From NCBI RefSeq assembly GCF_006175985.1, contig NZ_SRSH01000009.1, forward strand, positions 26,719 through 90,718: a stretch of 64,000 nucleotides of DNA, in the 5' to 3' direction. The notes beneath the pieces are model-generated. The model worked only from the letters and a program-made list of their open reading frames with translations. It ran no database searches and was not told the origin of the DNA. Origin of the DNA: Methylotetracoccus oryzae. GTDB taxonomy: Bacteria > Pseudomonadota > Gammaproteobacteria > Methylococcales > Methylococcaceae. Shown piece by piece: positions 55,271 to 64,000 of the stretch (positions are counted from its first letter, which is position 1; each line of letters opens with the position of its first letter). Both the position numbers and the translations under genes were made by a program.

Positions 55271-55904
55271 GTCGGTTTTCCTTGCTGGTGAACAGATGTG
55301 TTGGTCGTTGACTCGCGTCGTGGAGTGCCTACGGGGTGGCGCAATGCGAAATCCCCTTGACTGAACTTCCCCGGTCGAGCGGCGAGTCAGGTTGGCAATC
55401 GGGGTCGTGGGGCTCTGACTGCTGAGCGCAGCTGATCGCGGGGGTGCAGTCAAGTATCTCCGCCTTCGGATCGGACCCGCGCAACAGCACGCAAGCTAAG
55501 CCGGCTGAGCCCCTTTGTCAACTCAGCCGGCGCCCGTGCGCTGGGTGTCGGATTTTCCGTTTTGCTGGTGTCTGGAGCATGTGGGATCATCGATCTGTCG
55601 ATTTTTCGTCCAAACTCCTCGACGATATGGAAGTAGGAATTGAAGCGCTGTCGCGATCTCTGTCAAGGACGATGAGGGATGCTTGGCGTCGGCCTTGTTG
55701 TGGCTGGCCGGCGTGGCCCGTTGTACTCGCGACGATGCTTGGCGTGTTGCCGCAGTGTCCGGAATGCCCGGAACCGGGGGGTGTCGCGGAGCGTGCGCTC
55801 GGCGAACGACGGGGCGGTCAGCCGTACCGGCTGGATGCGCTTAGTGATGATGACGGATTGGTTTGGGTATCTTCAGCGACCGGCGCGAACGGGCAGTGGT
55901 GGGC
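55271..55904. other. gene-poor spacer with inverted repeat
   Basis: 634 bases between the metal-related cassette and the phosphodiesterase gene. It contains a 10-bp perfect inverted repeat at 55500-55531 (GCCGGCTGAG, 12-base loop, CTCAGCCGGC). A plus-strand frame at 55444-55923 reads 159 residues with no family and overlaps the next gene; a piece from ATG 55579 (MWDHRSVDFSSKLLDDM) is the only part that looks protein-like. I do not call it. Confidence 0.5.
55500..55531. repeat. 10-bp perfect inverted repeat upstream of the metal-related cassette
   Basis: GCCGGCTGAG and CTCAGCCGGC separated by 12 bases, about 230 bases before the Met/His-rich gene. It could be an operator or a transcript end; no U-run is present. 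Confidence 0.35.
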
Positions 55905-56375
55905 ATGTTTCGCATCGGGCTGATCTCCGACACGCATGGGTTGCTCCGCCCCGAAGCCGTATCCGCGCTGACGGGCTGCGACCGTATCGTGCACGCGGGT
56001 GACGTTGGTGATCCCACTATCCTTGTGACGCTCCGGACATTGGCTCCCGCCACGGCGGTTCGCGGCAACAACGATCGGGGAGCATGGGCTGACGCATTGC
56101 CGGATAGCGCGCATCTGGTGGTCGGAGGGGTCACAATTCACGTTCTGCACGACCTTGCCGCGCTCGATATCTCACCGGCCTCGCGGGTCGTCGTGTCGGG
56201 CCATTCGCACCGGCCTTCGGTGGTCGAGCGCGACGGCGTGTTGTACGTCAACCCTGGCAGTGCCGGGCGCCGACGCTTCAAGTTGCCCGTCGCGGTCGGC
56301 GAACTTCGGCTGGATGGTGACGCAATCTCGGTGCGGATCATCACGCTGGACTGCGTTACTCCCCGCATGGCCTGA
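55905..56375 (+). CDS. YfcE/MJ0936-type metallophosphodiesterase
   Basis: 156 residues from ATG 55905 (MFRIGLISDTHG). Calcineurin-like metal motifs: DTHG (metal I), GDVGD, GNND (RGNNDRG), and GHSH (SGHSHRP), then YVNPGSAG. A cytosolic manganese-dependent phosphodiesterase. Substrate unknown. The frame is open to 55863. It converges on the SMUG1-type gene. Confidence 0.93.
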   Translation: MFRIGLISDTHGLLRPEAVSALTGCDRIVHAGDVGDPTILVTLRTLAPATAVRGNNDRGAWADALPDSAHLVVGGVTIHVLHDLAALDISPASRVVVSGHSHRPSVVERDGVLYVNPGSAGRRRFKLPVAVGELRLDGDAISVRIITLDCVTPRMA

Positions 56376-56378
56376 GCG

Positions 56379-57092
56379 TCATGGCACCGCGATGCCAAGA
56401 CGCTCGAGCGCTCGGTCCATTTGCTCCGCCCACCCGCGGTTCGCCAGCGGACTCGCCGGGCTCGGGTGGGGTAGGCCGCCGACCCGGACCGCAGTGCCGG
56501 CGAGTGCTTCGGCCGCGCGGCGTTCAGCGAAGCGGCCGATCCCGAGTACCCAGCGCGGTTTGAGGATGGCGGTCATGCGCTGCAGGGAGCGGTCGCACGC
56601 TGCCGTCACCGCGCGCCGTTCGCCGAGCGGTAATTTGTCCGGCGTCAGATTGGTGCCTGCTTCCAGGAAGAAGCACAGCGGACAGTAGTTGCCGACGAAA
56701 AACCGGTCGAAGAACCGTTCCGGATCGCCGTAGCGGTCGCGCGCCCAGCCCCACAGACGCCGCCCGCTGCCCTCGCGGCGGGGGCAGGTGTAGCCGAACA
56801 CCGGGCGTTTGGGGTGGAGAGAGGCCGGCTCGGCAACCGGCCCGTCGATGCGGAGCCATGTCCGTACCGATTCCACGTCGCCGAAGGGAATCCCTGTTTG
56901 CACCATGCCCCAGGGCCCGGGATTCATGCCGACCATCAGTATCTCGCGCTCACCCTGCCCGTAGCGTTCCAGGTAGGTTCGATGCGGCTCCCAAGCGTAA
57001 TCCAGGGGGTCGTATACGTGGCTGACCGGTGGCACGAACCGGATCCGGCGGAGTTCGGCCTGCAGGGTGGTTGCGTTGTCGATTAGCGTCAT
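56379..57092 (-). CDS. SMUG1-type uracil-DNA glycosylase
   Basis: 237 residues. Motif 1 VGMNPGPWGMVQTGIPFGDV carries the Asn used by SMUG1 enzymes, and motif 2 is GGLPHPSPASPLANRGW. The middle has YCPLCFFLEAGTNLTP. It would remove uracil and oxidised pyrimidines from DNA. SMUG1 is less common in bacteria than Ung. Start ATG 57092; no operon partner. Confidence 0.92.
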   Translation of the reverse strand: MTLIDNATTLQAELRRIRFVPPVSHVYDPLDYAWEPHRTYLERYGQGEREILMVGMNPGPWGMVQTGIPFGDVESVRTWLRIDGPVAEPASLHPKRPVFGYTCPRREGSGRRLWGWARDRYGDPERFFDRFFVGNYCPLCFFLEAGTNLTPDKLPLGERRAVTAACDRSLQRMTAILKPRWVLGIGRFAERRAAEALAGTAVRVGGLPHPSPASPLANRGWAEQMDRALERLGIAVP

Positions 57093-57346
57093 GGGTGTGT
57101 CCTGATCCGTGCTCGGCAGGAGGGAACAGATTCAACATGCCTCGCGTCCGGCTCATGGGCCGCTGCGAGCGCGGCGTTCGCCGACCATCATATACTTCGG
57201 GCGCTGGCTCTTCAGGGACTCTCGAATCCAGTTCCCGTTGCTCTTGACGTCAGTCGATGGGACGTACCAGCCCAGGATGGCTGCGGTACCGGGGCGGTTC
57301 TTTGGCCGGCCTTCTGGCGTTCAGTGCCGAGACGAGTGTGGAGCCC

Positions 57347-59020
57347 ATGGCTGCTGTAACCGAATCCGCGCCACGAGTCTCCGCGACCGAAGGCGTTGTC
57401 GTCGCAAATCTGGTGCAGATCGAGCAACGTCGTGTCATTGCGGCCGAGATTCACTGGAGAGCCGGGGTCATCCACCGCATTCGTTCATTGGGGGGAGAGC
57501 GGTCCGGACTTGGCTACGTGATGCCGGGGTTCGTGGATGCGCATCTGCACATCGAGAGCTCCCTGTTGACGCCGGCGGCATTCGCGCGGATGGCTGTGCG
57601 CCATGGAACGGTCGGCGCCATCTGTGATCCGCACGAAATCGCCAATGTGCTGGGTACCGACGGCGTCCGTTTCATGTTGCGCGAAGCGCGCGAAACGCCA
57701 TTTCATTTTCTGTTCGGCGCCCCTTCGTGTGTTCCCGCGACCCCCTTCGTGACCACCGGTGCCGAACTCGACGTCGCAGCGGTTGAAGCCTTGCTGTTGC
57801 AACCCGGTGTCGGGTTCCTGTCGGAGGTGATGAACGTGCCGGCAGTGCTCGCCCGTGACCCCGCCCTCTGCGCGAAAATCGGGAGCGCACGGCGGCTCGG
57901 GTTGCCGGTCGACGGCCACGCCCCCGGGCTGCGTGGCGATGGACTCCGTCGGTACGTCGCGGCCGGGATCGACACGGATCACGAATGTGCCACCCTTGAA
58001 GAGGCCTTGGAAAAGATTCGCTGTGGCATGCACATACTGATCAGGGAGGGGTCGGCTGCGCGCAACTTCGATGCGCTGCACCCGCTGCTGACCAGTCATA
58101 CGGAACGCGTGATGCTGTGCAGTGACGACAAGCATCCCGATGCGCTGCTGGATGGACACATCGACCGCATGGTGGCGCGGGCCGTAGCGCTCGGGCATGA
58201 GGTCTTTGACGTACTGCGCGCCGCGTGCATCAATCCGGTGCGGCACTACCGACTGCCGGGCGGCCTTTTGCGTGTCGGGGACGCGATGGATGCCATCGAG
58301 GTTTCCGATCTCGCATCGTTCGTCGCGCGCCGAACCTGGCTACGTGGCGTTTGTGTCTGGGATGGGAGCGTCAGAGCTCCCCAGGCCGTGATAGGCGCTC
58401 CGATTAATCGCTTCGACGCCAACCCCATCGCCCCTGAAGCGTTGGTTCTCGCCGCCCCGGAGGGCCGGCTGTTACGCGTGATCGAGGTGCGTGACGGTGA
58501 ACTCATAACGAGAGAACTGCGGTTACCGCTCAATCGTGCAGGGCAGGGAATCCTGCCCGACCCCGGCCGCGATATCCTGCTGCTGGCAGTCATGAACCGC
58601 TACCACGCGCATCCGCCGGCCGTTGCTTTAGTGCGTGGTTTCGGGTTGCGGGCCGGCGCCCTCGCGTCCAGTGTGGCGCACGATGCGCACAACGTGATCG
58701 CGGTCGGTACCGACGCCCAGTCCCTGTGCGCGGCAGCGAATGCGGTGATCGCGGCGCGCGGCGGACTCGCGGTCGCCCTGCGCGGTCGGGTGGAGCTGCT
58801 GCCGCTACCGGTCGCCGGACTGATGAGCCGGGAGCCGGGCGAAAAGGTAGCGGAACGCTACGCGAGCCTGGAGCGTCTCGCGCGTCGACTCGGCTGCCCA
58901 CTGCAGGCGCCGCTGATGGCCCTGTCCTTCCTGACCTTGCTCGTGATACCCGAGCTGAAGCTCAGCGATCGCGGGTTATTCGACACGACGGCCTTACGCT
59001 TCACATCCCCGTGGGTCTGA
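57347..59020 (+). CDS. ade: adenine deaminase (amidohydrolase type)
   Basis: Deaminates adenine to hypoxanthine. 557 residues from ATG 57347; the frame is open to 57257 and an in-frame GTG lies at 57338, so the start is uncertain by a few residues. Amidohydrolase metal motifs: PGFVDAHLHIESSLLTP, DPHEIANVLG, GHAPGL, DTDHECATLEEA and CSDDKHPDAL. C-terminal domain with AHDAHNVIAVG and LMALSFLTLLVIPELKLSD, both typical of Ade. Confidence 0.94.
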   Translation: MAAVTESAPRVSATEGVVVANLVQIEQRRVIAAEIHWRAGVIHRIRSLGGERSGLGYVMPGFVDAHLHIESSLLTPAAFARMAVRHGTVGAICDPHEIANVLGTDGVRFMLREARETPFHFLFGAPSCVPATPFVTTGAELDVAAVEALLLQPGVGFLSEVMNVPAVLARDPALCAKIGSARRLGLPVDGHAPGLRGDGLRRYVAAGIDTDHECATLEEALEKIRCGMHILIREGSAARNFDALHPLLTSHTERVMLCSDDKHPDALLDGHIDRMVARAVALGHEVFDVLRAACINPVRHYRLPGGLLRVGDAMDAIEVSDLASFVARRTWLRGVCVWDGSVRAPQAVIGAPINRFDANPIAPEALVLAAPEGRLLRVIEVRDGELITRELRLPLNRAGQGILPDPGRDILLLAVMNRYHAHPPAVALVRGFGLRAGALASSVAHDAHNVIAVGTDAQSLCAAANAVIAARGGLAVALRGRVELLPLPVAGLMSREPGEKVAERYASLERLARRLGCPLQAPLMALSFLTLLVIPELKLSDRGLFDTTALRFTSPWV

Positions 59021-59073
59021 CGGCAGGTGCCGTAGGGATCCCACAACGCGCCTGATTAAATTGGCAAGCGATC

Positions 59074-60774
59074 TCATGCCGCCTCATTGCGCTGCAGCGC
59101 AGCGATGATGTCCGCGATGGGCTGCCCATCGAGGTGAGCAGGGACAGGCGCTCCCATCAGTGTCAGCAAGGTCGGGCCGATGTCCACACCCTCGACAGTC
59201 GGACCCATCTTGCCCGCTTCGATGCCCGGCCCGGAGGCCATCAGGAAACCGGTCGACCGATGCCCACCGGGTCGGGCGTGTGGGAATGGTCCGATTCGTC
59301 CGAGTTGAGGGCTGTCTGCGACGTCCGCTGGTTGCTTGGGGTTCTTGTTCCAGATGGCGATCAGGTCGGGGCCCGGCAGTCGGTCGCGGTCCTGATCCTC
59401 GGTGGGGTTGCGGCGGGTTCGTACCACCCTGTCCACGCAGGGTTCACCGGTTCGAGCGTTGGTCAGCCCGTTCAATAGGTCGGTTATTTCCTGACAAACG
59501 GCATCGTAGTCGGCCGGGTCCACGACGCCGTCTCGATCGCGTCCCTTCAGGTTGATGCGGATGTGTCCATCAGCGAAGCCTGGTAAGCCAAAGGCTTTCA
59601 TGCGTGGCCAGAGATCGCTGTACCACATTGCCGGCATCCAGTTTGCCCGCACTTTGCGTGCGCCCAGTTCCCATGGAGACACCAGTCCGTTTGCTGACTT
59701 GGGCATGAATCGCTTCGGCAGCCAGGGTTTTACGAGTCTCAGCAGGGGATTGGGTTCATCGTTGAGCACCCAGACTTCGCCGGCCCACGATTTGCGGCCG
59801 ATGCCGGTCCTGACCGGAGGGGGAGGCACGGACGGATTGCCCGCTGCGAGCGCTACCTGGCCGGGAAAGCTGTACCGGTACATGAGTTCCGGAACGACCG
59901 CCATGCTCAACAGATCCGTAACGTTGACACCCATGCCGTGGATCGAGAAACAAAAGACATACGTATCGGCTGGCACATCGGCCAGGATTTCGCCCACGGC
60001 CTTGTCCACTGCTTCGTAGATATCAAGGAGTGGGTCTGCATCGGGGATGACCTTATCCTTGTAGCGGTTGTAGACCGGATGGTCTGGATGGCTTAGATGC
60101 AATAGGTCGTGGCCACCACTATGGGTCTCCGGAAACACCATCAGAAACAGGTCCAGCGTGTCTCTACGCATCAAGTCCAGGGCGATGTCCCTGCGGGTCT
60201 TGATGCTGCGCAGCAGGGCCTGGTACAGCCAGCGAGCGTACTTCGGATCTGACCAATGGCCATGGTCATTCCCAAGCACTTCATTCTTGCCGTATTTTTG
60301 ATTGATCTGCTCAAGAGCTTCAGCGGGTCTCGAGTGGCTGGGGGTAAATGGGTAGTGCCCTCCCCAGGCGAGTATCTGGAGTCCATTTACTTTGTCCGAC
60401 AGGCCTGATGCGGGAAGGTCGAAGACAGATACCTTGTAATTCTCACCTACGGCATAAAAGGGTGGGTATTCCTTGAAATCGACGCCGATCTCGGTGCATT
60501 CCCGGGAGGTATGATAATCCTCCGGAAAGAATTTCGTCGTATCCCAAAAGCCGGTCTTGTCGGGGCGGCAACTAGTCCATGTCATGCTCCACAGTCGTTC
60601 CGTCGAACAGGTTGTGACTGGGCGACCTGCTTGGTTGACCGTATTTTCGATCAGGCAGAAAACGCCCTGCTCTTTGAGTTTTCTTAAATTCTTCAGATGG
60701 CCTTTCGCCATCCATCGCTCCATCAAAACAGGATCCGCCGAGTCGATTCCAATGCCGATGATGGGTCGCTTCAT
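59074..60774 (-). CDS. alkaline-phosphatase-superfamily protein (nucleotide pyrophosphatase/phosphodiesterase-like)
   Basis: 566 residues from ATG 60774 (GAGGA upstream; the frame is open to 60894). First metal Asp in IGIGIDSADPVLM, nucleophile region TTCSTERLWSMTWTS, second site FPETHSGGHDLL, and C-terminal GGHRSTGFLMASGPGI with DIGPTLLTLMG. The usual DHG metal motif reads SIHGMG, so Asp is replaced by Ile. No signal peptide or anchor is obvious. It may act on nucleotide- or lipid-linked phosphates, or have lost activity. Confidence 0.85.
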   Translation of the reverse strand: MKRPIIGIGIDSADPVLMERWMAKGHLKNLRKLKEQGVFCLIENTVNQAGRPVTTCSTERLWSMTWTSCRPDKTGFWDTTKFFPEDYHTSRECTEIGVDFKEYPPFYAVGENYKVSVFDLPASGLSDKVNGLQILAWGGHYPFTPSHSRPAEALEQINQKYGKNEVLGNDHGHWSDPKYARWLYQALLRSIKTRRDIALDLMRRDTLDLFLMVFPETHSGGHDLLHLSHPDHPVYNRYKDKVIPDADPLLDIYEAVDKAVGEILADVPADTYVFCFSIHGMGVNVTDLLSMAVVPELMYRYSFPGQVALAAGNPSVPPPPVRTGIGRKSWAGEVWVLNDEPNPLLRLVKPWLPKRFMPKSANGLVSPWELGARKVRANWMPAMWYSDLWPRMKAFGLPGFADGHIRINLKGRDRDGVVDPADYDAVCQEITDLLNGLTNARTGEPCVDRVVRTRRNPTEDQDRDRLPGPDLIAIWNKNPKQPADVADSPQLGRIGPFPHARPGGHRSTGFLMASGPGIEAGKMGPTVEGVDIGPTLLTLMGAPVPAHLDGQPIADIIAALQRNEAA

Positions 60775-61438
60775 AAATCCTCGCGGAGGTAGACATAAAA
60801 AAATCAGTGCTGGTATTTCGCTTTTTGGCCGTATGCGCGCGAGAAATCCATTGATGATCAACCATGTCAGTAGAGTGGGCTTTCGGGCAGACACTCGGAA
60901 CGTCCGCGACCGCGGCTCGCCAGCGCCCTTCTATTTGGTGTGGTAATTGTTCGCATAGTCCTTAGGTATGATGCCTCGCTTGGTACGCTGGCTCAACCCT
61001 TGGCTTGTACGAAGCGCTTAGACCCATCGAGGTATTTCCTTGGTGACGCTGTGTTTCCTCAAGATGGCTTCAGTTATGTTGGCTACAAGCGCGCGGTCGT
61101 TTGGTGCCCTCGGGTGCAAGCGGTATGCGTGCAAAAGCTGCTGGCATTCTCAAGCCGATCAGTTGGCCATTCTCCAGCTCGCGGTGATGAGGCTCCGCTC
61201 GGGTCATCGCAGTAACGCTCCTGCAGCGTCAGTCATATCACATGAAATGGTGAGCAAAACTTGAGGGGGGCGGGTTTTCCTGTACCATTCAAACGGTGAC
61301 CGAGACGGTCAGGCTGGCGGGCACAACCGTTGCGCGGGCGCGAAAAAGGCGATGTTCTCGTTACTTTGCAGCGTTCGCATGAGGATCGATGCCAGCAGAT
61401 GATGCGCCCTGAGGCGCGCAATAACTTCGAGCAGCACG
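60775..61438. other. AT-richer spacer upstream of glycosyltransferase genes
   Basis: 664 bases, visibly less GC-rich than its surroundings around 60800-61110. Short frames on both strands (for example 60940-61215 plus and a 44-residue minus frame near 61080-61210) show no family. It may hold the divergent promoters of the phosphatase-like gene and the GT2 gene, and could be the scar of an insertion. No inverted repeat ends or transposase were found. Confidence 0.4.
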
Positions 61439-62404
61439 ATGCCGAGCGTCACCGTCATTATTCCTGCATTTAACGCGGAGGCCTTCATAGGCGAAGCGTT
61501 GCAGTCGCTCCAATCGCAGAGCTTCAAGGATTTCGAGGGGATTGTCGTTGACGATGGTTCTGCCGACGGCACGGTCCCGATTGCACAGGCAGCGGCCGGC
61601 GCCGATGCGCGATTGAAGGTGTTGGTACAGCCCAGGAACATGGGGGGGGCGTCTGCGATCAACCGGGCCATCGACGAGGCCAGGGGAGACTGGATCACGG
61701 TACTGGACTCGGACGATGCCTTCTTTCCCGACCGCCTGCATTATCTGCTTGAGCTTGCCGGACGGTGGAAGGCAGACCTGTGCGCCGATAACCTGTGCTT
61801 GACCGAGGTCGAAACCGCCCATCCGCTTGGTTTGTGTCTGGACGAGCGCCGACTGCCCCGAGAGACACTCATTTCGTTCACCGATTTCCTGAAACTTGAT
61901 GCGCTGGATCCCTACGGGCGGTCGAGGATGGGGGTGGGGTACTTCAAGCCGCTCATAAAAAAGGAGTTCCTTGATCAGAACCACATTCGCTATCGGACCG
62001 ATCTGACGAGCAACTACGACGGCCTGTTTCACGCCGAATGTCTGCTGGCGGGTGCGCGCTACGCGTTGAGCCCGGAGGCTCGCTACATTTATTTCGTCGC
62101 TCGACCGGGATCGATTGGAGCGACGTCGCGGGGTTTGCGCTCCGTTACCAACCGTACGCTCAGGAACCGGATTCTCCTTGAGCACCCGAACCTGGATCGG
62201 TTCCCCGGTGCTCGCGAACTGTTGCTAGAACAATCCGCCACGCTGGCCCGGGCGAGGGCCTATATCGAGACCACCCAGGCCTGGAGCGAGGGTGACTATT
62301 CGGCGGTAGCCCGTCGCATGGGGCAGCACCTGCCTTACCTGCCTTACTTTGTGGCGCGGTTCGGACGCGCGATCATGCGAAGGTTGCGGAGCGGGCACCG
62401 CTAA
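61439..62404 (+). CDS. family 2 glycosyltransferase
   Basis: 321 residues. GT-A fold: VTVIIPAFNAEAFIGEAL, nucleotide Asp in VVDDGSADGT, QPRNMGGASAINRAI, and the metal DxD in LDSDDAFFPDRL. The C-terminus is helical and basic (FGRAIMRRLRSGHR). No membrane helix. It probably adds a sugar to a cell-surface glycan or lipid. It is followed by the ArnT-like gene. Confidence 0.9.
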   Translation: MPSVTVIIPAFNAEAFIGEALQSLQSQSFKDFEGIVVDDGSADGTVPIAQAAAGADARLKVLVQPRNMGGASAINRAIDEARGDWITVLDSDDAFFPDRLHYLLELAGRWKADLCADNLCLTEVETAHPLGLCLDERRLPRETLISFTDFLKLDALDPYGRSRMGVGYFKPLIKKEFLDQNHIRYRTDLTSNYDGLFHAECLLAGARYALSPEARYIYFVARPGSIGATSRGLRSVTNRTLRNRILLEHPNLDRFPGARELLLEQSATLARARAYIETTQAWSEGDYSAVARRMGQHLPYLPYFVARFGRAIMRRLRSGHR

Positions 62405-62551
62405 CCAGGATTCCTCTGTCGCCCAGCCCTCCACCCACCCTGTGGGTTCGATGCTCCGGGGACCCGCAACCTGACCGGATACTAAAGTCCGCGTTACAGT
62501 CAGGCTCGCGCGCTCCGGGCGGGGTGTGATTCGCGGGGGAACTGTGCCACC

Positions 62552-64000
62552 ATGACCGCCTTTCGAGCCCGGCTGCTCCTGTCGGATCGCGGTGCTCGGC
62601 TTAACCGACTTTTCACTTACTGGACGATGCCGCGCTACGCCCTGCCTCTCCTTGCGGTGCTGGTCAGCGCCGTGACTCTGTGCTTTGGTCTGGGTGCCTA
62701 TCCCCTGTTGCAGCCCGACGAAGGGCGCAACGCCGAGGTGGCGCGGGAGATGCTGGAGTCGGGCGCCTGGTTCGTACCGACCTATGACGGTCTGCCGTAT
62801 CTCGACAAACCGGCCTTCTTCTTCAAGGCGGTGGCCCTGTCGCTAGGCGCGTTCGGTCAGAGCGAAGCGGCTGCCCGGCTGCCTTCGGTGGTTTTTGCGG
62901 CTGCGCTGCTGTTGCTGCTGTATCGTTTTTGCCGGCGACAGTACGATGCCGCGACTGCCGCCGTGGCAGTGATCGTGGTCGCTGCGACCCCGCTTTACAT
63001 CGCGTTCGCCCGCATCGTGATCTTTGACATGACGCTGGCCTTCTTCGTCTCGGCGGCGATCCTGTTGTGCTTCGAGGCTGGCAGCGCAGACGAAGTGCGG
63101 CGGCGGACGCGGTTGTACACACTGGCTGCGGCTTGCGCGGGCTGCGCAACCCTGGTGAAAGGACCGGTGGGGTTTCTTCTGCCGACCCTGGTCATAGCGG
63201 TGCATCATGCACTCGGCGGCGAAAGGGGTTGGTGGCGCGAGGCGTTCGCGGCGCGGAATGTCGCGTTGTTCTTCGCGCTGTTTCTGCCCTGGTTCGTCGG
63301 CGTGAGCCTGCAACACCCCGATTTTCCGTACTACGGCATCGTCAAGGAGTCGGTCCAGCGTTTCACGACCGACGAGTTCCATCGCACGGCGCCCTTCTAC
63401 TTCTACGGCGTGATCATCGCGCTGTGTTTTTTTCCATGGAGCGCGCTCCTCCCCGAAGCGATGGTCGCCGTATGGCGCGGACGGTCCAGGCTCGGCGCGG
63501 TGGACCGACTGTTCGTCGTCTGGGCCATTGTGGTGGTCGTATTCTTTTCGCTGTCCAGTTCCAAGTTGCCCGGCTATATCCTGACCGCCAGTGTGGCGCT
63601 GGGAGTGCTGACGGCCCGCTTGTTCATGCTGGCCGCGACAGGACATCAGCGGGTGGCAGGCATCGTACGTCGCGGCACGTGGTGGTTGGCGATCGTCTCG
63701 TCGTGTACGGCGGCTCTGTCCGGCAGCGTTGCGGCGAATCCCGACCGGCTGGGTCGGTTGCCGGTCAAGGTGGCGGAACATCTCGTGCCGCTACAGGGGG
63801 CATTCGGTCCGCTGGCGGTCGTGCTCGCAGTCACCGCGGGGCTCGCAGTATTCGGCGCGCTGCGCCGCAACCCACCCTACAGCTTTGCGGCCTTCGTCCT
63901 CTTTCCGCTCGCGCTGACGATGCTGACGGTTCAGCACATCGGGCCGTATGCAACGCAGCGTTCCGCTCAGGCGCTGGCGGGCGCGATACCGCCTCTCGCC
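62552..64000 (+). CDS. ArnT-like membrane glycosyltransferase (3' truncated by window end)
   Basis: From ATG 62552 the frame is open for 483 codons to the window end. GT-C/PMT-type: after the first helix the conserved acidic pair QPDEGRNAEVAREML, YDGLPYLDKPAFFF, and many helices after it (for example ALFFALFLPWFVGVSL), with LSSSKLPGYIL typical of ArnT-type enzymes. Members move sugars from undecaprenyl phosphate onto lipid A or other acceptors. The donor cannot be read; the C-terminal part is outside the window. Confidence 0.88.
   Translation, partial: MTAFRARLLLSDRGARLNRLFTYWTMPRYALPLLAVLVSAVTLCFGLGAYPLLQPDEGRNAEVAREMLESGAWFVPTYDGLPYLDKPAFFFKAVALSLGAFGQSEAAARLPSVVFAAALLLLLYRFCRRQYDAATAAVAVIVVAATPLYIAFARIVIFDMTLAFFVSAAILLCFEAGSADEVRRRTRLYTLAAACAGCATLVKGPVGFLLPTLVIAVHHALGGERGWWREAFAARNVALFFALFLPWFVGVSLQHPDFPYYGIVKESVQRFTTDEFHRTAPFYFYGVIIALCFFPWSALLPEAMVAVWRGRSRLGAVDRLFVVWAIVVVVFFSLSSSKLPGYILTASVALGVLTARLFMLAATGHQRVAGIVRRGTWWLAIVSSCTAALSGSVAANPDRLGRLPVKVAEHLVPLQGAFGPLAVVLAVTAGLAVFGALRRNPPYSFAAFVLFPLALTMLTVQHIGPYATQRSAQALAGAIPPLA

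Noticed and set aside
55444..55923. 159-codon plus-strand frame before the phosphodiesterase gene
   Set aside because: Overlaps the start of a certain gene, composition changes along its length, no family. The part from 55579 could be a short gene but evidence is too weak.
60940..61264. Short frames in the AT-richer spacer, considered as transposase remnants
   Set aside because: No transposase motif (DDE, HTH) and no terminal inverted repeats could be found.
1..64000. CRISPR arrays, prophage or integrative elements
   Set aside because: No regularly spaced direct repeats, no phage structural genes and no integrase or transposase frames were seen.

Overview
The window is a 64-kb stretch of a high-GC bacterial chromosome. 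It fits a Gammaproteobacterium, perhaps of a Chromatiales/Ectothiorhodospiraceae-like lineage. Supporting features are the aroB-aroK-pilQPONM block divergent from a class A penicillin-binding protein gene, a fimT-pilVWX-pilY1-pilE minor-pilin operon, aceE-aceF-lpd encoding a homodimeric pyruvate dehydrogenase E1, ampD/ampG recycling genes and a bacterial type A RNase P RNA. The lineage is inferred from gene content and order only. I see no prophage, complete insertion sequence, CRISPR array, rRNA or intact tRNA.

Layout. 1-3.7 kb: the end of a malic enzyme-phosphotransacetylase fusion, an aldehyde dehydrogenase and a CBS-pair protein. 3.8-6.7 kb: small membrane proteins, two tandem RRM RNA-binding protein genes and long gene-poor spacers, one with a 100-bp palindromic element. 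6.7-12.1 kb: a 1230-residue flavoprotein that joins GltD-like and PyrK-like modules, then a receiver-first sensor kinase. 12.1-20.2 kb (minus strand): hemE, aroB, aroK and pilQPONM. 20.4-26.0 kb: a PBP1A gene, an unassigned gene, rpmE (minus), xthA and ampG. 26.0-31.7 kb (minus): the pyruvate dehydrogenase operon behind a clear TATAAT promoter. 31.8-38.1 kb: thiE, two paralogous YCQCLY lipoproteins, two TauE/SafE permeases around cca, a SelW-like protein and a zinc-ribbon protein. 38.2-44.8 kb (minus): the minor-pilin/PilY1 operon. 45.0-54.2 kb: a MntA/HepT-type toxin-antitoxin pair, ampD, moaD-moaE, a DUF2288 gene, dsbB, an SDR gene, rnpB, a DUF5063 gene, thiD, a MEKHLA gene and an ABC-F ATPase gene. 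54.2-59.0 kb: a two-gene metal-related cassette, a YfcE-like phosphodiesterase, a SMUG1-type glycosylase and adenine deaminase. 59.1-64 kb: an alkaline-phosphatase-superfamily protein, a GT2 glycosyltransferase and an ArnT-like glycosyltransferase cut by the window end.

Working together. PilM-N-O-P form the inner-membrane alignment platform and PilQ the outer-membrane pore of a type IV pilus machine. The second pil operon supplies the priming minor pilins and the PilY1 tip adhesin. AmpG imports and AmpD cleaves anhydromuropeptides, next to a PBP1A synthase. ThiE and ThiD act in thiamine synthesis, and thiamine diphosphate is the cofactor of the AceE encoded nearby. MoaD and MoaE form molybdopterin synthase. 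The least explained items are the GltD/PyrK fusion flavoprotein, the paired YCQCLY lipoproteins, the metal-related cassette, the PilY1 with a degenerate MIDAS, and the phosphatase-superfamily protein that lacks the Asp of its DHG motif.
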